Positions 23,211 through 27,095 of a DNA stretch of 27,095 nt are shown here, in pieces. The notes below the pieces were generated by a model that saw only the letters and a program-made list of their open reading frames with translations, made no database searches and was not told the origin of the DNA. Numbering within the stretch: the stretch's first letter is position 1; every line of letters begins with the position of its first letter. Made by a program: the position numbers and the translations under genes. Source of the stretch: UBA3076 sp964646435 (GTDB lineage: Bacteria > Desulfobacterota > Dissulfuribacteria > Dissulfuribacterales > UBA3076); contig CAZYEJ010000027.1 in the NCBI GenBank assembly GCA_964646435.1, positions 1 to 27,095 of the forward strand, in the 5' to 3' direction.

Positions 23211-23795
23211 TTAAAAATGATACCCGATCATCAAATCAAAATGGTTTCCTCCTACATCGAAATCTTTGTCAAAAATGGTTACTTTCGCTTTTGACCATTT
23301 CCATTCGAGACCAATATCAAGGTGTTTTAACAACATAAAATAAGCACCTGCCCCAACCCAACCCCCGATACCGACATCATATTCATCATCGTATGATATA
23401 TCGACATACACGTTGACTGTATATAGACCTCCGCCCACAAACGGTTTTACAGAAGGAAAATGGTTGAAGACTTTTTTTACTCCGACATACATTTCTGAAC
23501 AGTAGACATCAACGTTCATATTTTCCAGCAAACCATACGGGTTTACTGAAGTCCTCGAATTACCATATGAAAACAAGTATTCGAATGCAATGCTGATAGG
23601 CCAGTTTTTCTTTTTTACGTCACAGATTGCTCCGATTTCTATCCTTTTATCCATATCAAAGGCTTCTGAGAAATCATCAGCAGTCCACAGCGCACCAATA
23701 GCAAAATTGACATTGCCTGTCGCCTCTTCACAAATTCCCACGGCAGGAACCCATAGGGCAATAATAGCATTAATTAATATCAACCACCTTCTCAT
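23211..23795 (-). CDS. Outer-membrane beta-barrel protein
   Basis: A 194-residue protein with a cleavable signal peptide (about residues 1-21, LILINAIIALWVPAVGI). The mature part is a series of alternating amphipathic strands, for example ISIAFEYLFSYG, VKPFVGGGLYTVNVYVD and VGIGGWVGAGAYFMLLKH, and ends HFDLMIGYHF with the C-terminal Phe that marks proteins inserted by the Bam machinery. The size fits an eight-stranded barrel of the OmpW/opacity type. No ligand or enzymatic motif is visible. It is convergent with the TRL-like lipoprotein gene. Its function is unknown; it may be structural or a surface adhesin. Confidence 0.7.
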   Translation of the reverse strand: MRRWLILINAIIALWVPAVGICEEATGNVNFAIGALWTADDFSEAFDMDKRIEIGAICDVKKKNWPISIAFEYLFSYGNSRTSVNPYGLLENMNVDVYCSEMYVGVKKVFNHFPSVKPFVGGGLYTVNVYVDISYDDEYDVGIGGWVGAGAYFMLLKHLDIGLEWKWSKAKVTIFDKDFDVGGNHFDLMIGYHF

Positions 23796-23942
23796 AATCA
23801 GGACTCACTGTAACTGGTTATTAAAACATGAAATATCTGTATGTTTCAATTCTCATTTTAATTGATTTGGGTGCGGCTTTTTTACGACGACCTTGAAAAC
23901 AGTTTTCAGCAGTTCGTATCAGACTCCATTTACTCGATTGTA

Positions 23943-24559
23943 CTACTTTATCACCCTGAGATGAGCACGCTTGCGAGCCGGAAGCGTAGCAGTAGTGGAT
24001 GGCACGATGACGCCGGCGTAGAGGGCCTGTGGTGGGTTCTTTCATACTCGTGGGTCTCATGGAAGACCCAGTATTCGTCAAAGTTATGGCTGGAGCGCAG
24101 GGCGCGAAGCCTCAATACGCCTCGGCGCCGGTAAGGCTCCAGCGGGCGCCGGTCACATCCATGCGGTCCTTTACCAGGTGCCGACAGGCGCCTTCGATAA
24201 CTCCCGTGGCGATAGGCAAGCCTTGGGCAAGATAGCTATCATACCGGAGATAGGCAGAATGATTGCGCAGATAGCGCGCACAAGTGTCCACGGGCTTACG
24301 TGCCCAGGGGCTGAGGCCACGTAGTGTGGCACTGCGGCGCATTCCGCCGGCCATCAAACCGGCCTTTCCTCGAAGCACTTCAAGCAGACGATGTCGAACC
24401 CAGCTTTCCAACTTCGGACCGGGTTCAGGATGAAAAGCCCTTCCGGCAGCCCACAGGTACTCGATGACGTGGATGATGTCGACGATGATCGTCAGATTGA
24501 GGCCATTTTTGCGGGCCATGTGGCGCAATTCGCAGATCTGCGCGGAGGAATGGGGGACA
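23943..24559 (-). pseudogene. ISKra4-family transposase, C-terminal part, frameshifted
   Basis: The minus-strand frame 24528-24112 reads GLNLTIIVDIIHVIEYLWAA, then YLAQGLPIATGVIEGACRHL and VKDRMDVTGARWSLTGAEA, the C-terminal catalytic region of ISKra4 transposases, where the E of the DDE triad lies in the GVIEGACRH motif. A stop follows at GCG-TAT-TGA, but shifting one base restores LRLRALRSSHNFDEYWVFHE down to about 23943, so one base is missing near 24113. The N-terminal half is gone: at about 24560 the sequence changes into an IS91-type fragment on the other strand. The element is dead. Confidence 0.8.
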
Positions 24560-24818
24560 TCCTATCCCTCGTCCTATGGCTGGTACTCAAACAGGACAAA
24601 AGGGCAGCGGCGTAAGGAGGGGATGCTGAGACCCGGAGACAAGCTGCCCGAAAAAGAGGACAGCGTAGATTTCACCGTATTGGACGTATCTGATTATGAT
24701 CCGCCGCATGTGCCGTCAAAGACATGGAGGGAGCTTATAAAGAAGGTCTGGGAGGTCGATCCCCTGACCTGCCCGCAATGCGGCTCTGAGATGCGGATCA
24801 TCAGCCTGATCCCGGCGG
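24560..24818 (+). pseudogene. IS91-family transposase, C-terminal fragment
   Basis: In the plus-strand frame, SSYGWYSNRTKGQRRKEG is followed by VLDVSDYDPPHVPSKTW and ELIKKVWEVDPLTCPQCGSE, ending MRIISLI. This is the tail of IS91-type rolling-circle transposases with a CPxC zinc-binding pair; the HUH and Tyr motifs lie upstream in intact proteins and are absent. The fragment begins inside the ISKra4 remnant and ends where an IS3 OrfA fragment on the minus strand starts. IS91 elements move sequences next to one end, which could explain the mosaic, but no element end was found. Confidence 0.75.
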
Positions 24819-25006
24819 GTAACCCCGCCATCGCTCAGATCCTGCTGGTCTTCGCGGTATTGCCGCATCCAGCGGGTAACATTAGAAGCAGCAACACCAA
24901 GACGTCTGCCGACCTCCGGGCAGCTATATTGCTGCTCAATGACCAACTTGACGGCGTCTTGTTTGAATTCTTTAGTGTAATTTGGACGTTTTCGTTTCTC
25001 TTTCAT
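24819..25006 (-). pseudogene. IS3-family OrfA (helix-turn-helix) fragment
   Basis: From ATG 25006, behind a GAGGTG ribosome site, the frame reads MKEKRKRPNYTKEFKQDAVK, then CPEVGRRLGVAASNVTRWM and REDQQDLSDGG. This is the first two-thirds of an IS3 OrfA with the Tnp_1-type helix-turn-helix that binds the element ends. Sequence likeness is lost at about 24819, where the IS91 fragment begins on the other strand. OrfB is not present. Upstream, TGATGTGGTTTAATTTTAAC on the minus strand (about 25049-25068) may include the element end. Confidence 0.75.
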
Positions 25007-25165
25007 TGAACACCTCGCTTTCTGTATAATTGCTCTTAGCAGGGTGTCCGTTAAAATTAAACCACATCATATGGATCCTGACCTTTATTTTCACATAATG
25101 GCAGCGATATCGGTCTGCCGGTATTTGCAGAGTCCGGTTCTTAAATTTTACACAGTTATCCCTGG

Positions 25166-25273
25166 TTACCGTCCGTGGAGTGGAATTTTTTGCTCAATCC
25201 GAGGCATCCGGACTTCTCCCGGATCTTGATCAACACGCCTCGTCCTTTCTCTCTGGATGCGAGACTTGTCAAT
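25166..25273 (+). pseudogene. RES-domain toxin fragment (C-terminal end)
   Basis: The plus-strand frame reads LPSVEWNFLLNPRHPDFSRI followed by LINTPRPFSLDARL, which agrees with the C-terminal signature of RES proteins (NxLxNPxHPDF and F-x-F/L-D-x-R-L), NAD-degrading toxins of the RES-Xre toxin-antitoxin family. Everything before it, including the catalytic N-terminal part, and any Xre antitoxin gene are missing. The frame runs on without a stop into the GIY-YIG gene downstream, so the fragment could be read as an N-terminal extension of that protein, but the natural start of the nuclease lies later. Confidence 0.5.
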
Positions 25274-25366
25274 ACGCCACCGCAAAAAAGCCCTGGCGTA
25301 TATCTGCGCACGATACCCTTTGCATACTTCATGAAAATGCCGTACAAATCTGGAACGGGCACTTTA

Positions 25367-25636
25367 ATGGTAGGATGGTACGTCTACATAGTTCGGTGTT
25401 CTGACGGCAGTCTTTACACCGGCATTACAAAGGATGTGGAATCCCGCGTATCCCAGCATAATGCAGGGCGCGGGGCTAAATACACGCGGGCCAGGCGGCC
25501 GGTTGAACTTGTCTATCGTGAAACGGTCACCGACCGTGGGGCTGCTATGCGGCGAGAGTGTGCGATCAAGCGGTTGCGGCCTATTGCGAAAAGAAAGCTG
25601 ATTACCAAATTCACTGAACCAGAGTCTACACGGTAA
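25367..25636 (+). CDS. GIY-YIG nuclease domain protein (UPF0213/YhbQ type)
   Basis: With ATG 25367 the product is 89 residues, the usual size of the YhbQ/UPF0213 group of stand-alone GIY-YIG proteins. The motif is complete: WYVYIVRCSDGSLYTGIT supplies the two Tyr of the GIY and YIG halves, the catalytic Arg lies in VESRVSQHNAGRGAKYTRAR, and the conserved Glu is in MRRECAIKRL. These are small nucleases tied to DNA repair or processing in some bacteria. The ribosome site is weak. The open frame extends 64 codons upstream into a RES-toxin remnant. A stand-alone house gene next to insertion-sequence debris; no operon partner is seen. Confidence 0.85.
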   Translation: MVGWYVYIVRCSDGSLYTGITKDVESRVSQHNAGRGAKYTRARRPVELVYRETVTDRGAAMRRECAIKRLRPIAKRKLITKFTEPESTR

Positions 25637-26112
25637 GTCAGGTCCCTATGGTTAACAAACCCTTACACTGAACAAAGATGCGTCCCCTTCCAGAAAAGCC
25701 ATAATTGATTTCTGACAGAGCTAGTTTAGCTAACCAATAGGAGAGTTAATAAAATGTTTCTTCTGGAAAAATTCTTAATTTTTCATCTTTACTCAAATAA
25801 CTTGTTAAATTTGACAACCTATCCCCTCAGGTCCATACTCAAAATTAGCTAATAACAGATATTTTTTGCCCTCAACCTGGCCGAAAATGTCCGGTTTTCA
25901 AAAAAATGCAAAGTATTCCAACACCATTTTGAGGCGAATTTTCCTGTGAAAATCTGGTCCTTTTTCTGGATAGTGAGTGTTTATTAAATAATTATGCGAA
26001 TCCTCAATTATGAAGTTTTTTATATTAACTGTCTGATTCAATACCAATTATTTATTATATCAAATTTAAAAAATCATTATTTTTATAAAATGCGAACATT
26101 CGCAGAATAATT
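25637..26112. other. AT-rich stretch without a recognised gene
   Basis: Nothing convincing is coded here. One 32-codon frame at 25754-25852 (MFLLEKFLIFHLYSNNLL) is preceded by AGGAG at a usable distance, but it matches nothing I know and lies in very AT-rich sequence. GAAAAAT and ATTTTTC (25766-25784) form a small AT-only hairpin. Base composition changes sharply to GC-richer at the hydrolase gene. Confidence 0.4.
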
Positions 26113-26119
26113 GTTAGGC
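26113..26119 (+). other. GTTAGGC box, possible cassette boundary
   Basis: GTTAGGC fits the GTTRRRY attC core exactly, 58 bases before the hydrolase ATG. The matching left half of a complete upstream attC was not found. Its value comes from the paired GCCTAAC at the gene's stop codon. Confidence 0.4.
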
Positions 26120-26177
26120 GTCTACGAGCCTCTCTTTTGAACGAAAGCCAATTAACACCAACTAAAGGAACAAAACC

Positions 26178-27014
26178 ATGAGCACCATAACCACCAAAGA
26201 CGGCACGACACTTTACTACAAAGATTGGGGGCCGACTGGCGGACAGCCCATCACATTCAGTCACGGCTGGCCGCTGAGTTCGGATGCCTGGGAGTCACAA
26301 ATGTTTTTCCTTGCCTCGCACGGCTACCGATGCATCGCGCATGACCGTCGCGGCCACGGGCGTTCCAGCCAGCCGTGGAATGGCAACGATATGGATACGT
26401 ATGCGGACGACTTGGCAGAGCTTTTAGAGGCGCTCGACCTCAAGGGGGCTACAATGATTGGCCACTCGACGGGCGGCGGCGAGGTGGCACGCTTCATCGG
26501 ACGATACGGCACCAAGCGCGTGGCCAAGGCAGTCTTGATGGGCGCGGTGACGCCAATCATGCTGAAGACTGCGGCATATCCAAGCGGTCTAGCCATCGAG
26601 GTTTTCGACGGTTTTCGCTCGGCCTATCTGGCCGATCGGGCGCAATTCTTCCTGGATGTCGCGAGCGGTCCCTTCTTCGGTTTCAATCGCCCGGACGCAA
26701 AGGTTTCCCAAGGGCTGATTCAATCATGGTGGAGGCAGGGCATGATGTCCGGCCACAAGAATGCTTACGACTGCATCAAGGCGTTTTCGGAAACAGATTT
26801 CACCGAAGACTTGAAGAAGTTCGATGTGCCGACACTTATTATCCACGGCGATGACGATCAGATAGTGCCGATTGATGCCTCGGCGATGCTCACGGCTAAA
26901 CTGGTTCCTAATGCCATTTTGAAGGTTTATCCCGGTGGTACGCACAGCCTGGGCGACACAAGCAAAGATCAACTGAACTCGGATCTTTTGGCATTCGTCA
27001 AAACCAACGCCTAA
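26178..27014 (+). CDS. Alpha/beta hydrolase, cofactor-free haloperoxidase type
   Basis: A 278-residue enzyme with the usual non-haem haloperoxidase fold. The oxyanion segment is FSHGWPLSSDAW (residues 27-38), the nucleophile is Ser97 in GHSTGG, the acid is Asp227 in HGDDDQIVP and the histidine is His256 in GGTHSLGDT; the triad is complete. Relatives act as perhydrolases, esterases or lactonases, so the real substrate is open. AAAGGAAC lies upstream of the ATG. The gene is GC-richer than the DNA on either side, and its TAA stop lies inside GCCTAAC, the left attC box, a common arrangement in integron cassettes. Together with GTTAGGC upstream, this suggests recent arrival as a mobile cassette. 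Confidence 0.9.
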   Translation: MSTITTKDGTTLYYKDWGPTGGQPITFSHGWPLSSDAWESQMFFLASHGYRCIAHDRRGHGRSSQPWNGNDMDTYADDLAELLEALDLKGATMIGHSTGGGEVARFIGRYGTKRVAKAVLMGAVTPIMLKTAAYPSGLAIEVFDGFRSAYLADRAQFFLDVASGPFFGFNRPDAKVSQGLIQSWWRQGMMSGHKNAYDCIKAFSETDFTEDLKKFDVPTLIIHGDDDQIVPIDASAMLTAKLVPNAILKVYPGGTHSLGDTSKDQLNSDLLAFVKTNA

Positions 27015-27060
27015 CAGGTCGTACCTTTAGGCAATAAAAGTCAGTAATTTCCGGTTAGGT
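27009..27060 (+). other. attC-like site overlapping the hydrolase stop codon
   Basis: GCCTAAC (27009-27015) contains the TAA stop and faces GTTAGGT (27054-27060), both agreeing with attC core consensus and pairing except at the outermost base. Just inside, only GG/CC supports further pairing, and no clear L boxes are seen. At 52 bases it is shorter than usual; the true right box may lie beyond the window end. Confidence 0.45.
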
Positions 27061-27095
27061 TCTTGCATGTAACCGTTTTCTTTTTCTTCGTTTTT

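Overview
The window looks like a contig from a Gram-negative, anaerobe-type bacterium, most likely of the deltaproteobacterial (Desulfobacterota) kind. This is an inference from gene content: a periplasmic multihaem cytochrome c, an NtrC-family regulator with a PilS-like kinase, a YdbH/YdbL envelope pair, an outer-membrane beta-barrel protein, class I dihydroorotase and many insertion-sequence remnants. There is no rRNA or other phylogenetic marker to fix the taxon, and no tRNA, rRNA or CRISPR array was seen.

Layout. Bases 1-3.4 kb are accessory DNA: the 3' end of a type ISP restriction-modification gene, then a run of small genes (hicB-hicA, two unknown proteins, a VIT1/CCC1-like membrane protein) separated by attC-like sites, i.e. 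an integron-type cassette array with no integrase in view, then a broken REP-associated transposase. Bases 3.7-7.2 kb hold a universal stress protein translationally overlapped with a P2-type (Na,K-ATPase-like) cation pump. Bases 7.3-10 kb hold pyrB and pyrC of pyrimidine synthesis. pyrB is preceded by a leader ORF that runs through an intrinsic terminator and ends on the pyrB start codon, which suggests attenuation. A heptamer-repeat block sits between pyrB and pyrC. Bases 10-13 kb encode a sigma-54-dependent response regulator and its membrane histidine kinase (overlapping genes). On the minus strand at 13.1-14.5 kb is a five-haem cytochrome c whose frame is crossed by one in-frame TGA, a candidate selenocysteine codon. 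Bases 14.7-17.9 kb encode the YdbH-like and YdbL-like envelope proteins.

Bases 18-23 kb (minus strand) are a patchwork of broken genes: a zinc-ribbon protein remnant, a SNF2 helicase with a frameshift, a possible helical-repeat protein, a beta-ketoacyl synthase fragment cut at both ends, and a chimeric transposase (DUF4338-like start joined to an IS1634/IS4-type catalytic part). A TRL-like lipoprotein and an outer-membrane barrel protein follow. Bases 23.9-25.3 kb are three insertion-sequence fragments abutting each other (ISKra4, IS91, IS3 OrfA) and a RES-toxin fragment, then a GIY-YIG nuclease gene. The window ends with an alpha/beta hydrolase (haloperoxidase type) that sits between GTTAGGC and GCCTAAC boxes, like a lone integron cassette.

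The most interesting items are the TGA-containing cytochrome, the pyrB leader/attenuator, the two cassette-like regions without an integrase, and the decayed SNF2 locus. All functional statements come from reading motifs by eye; no database search was run.
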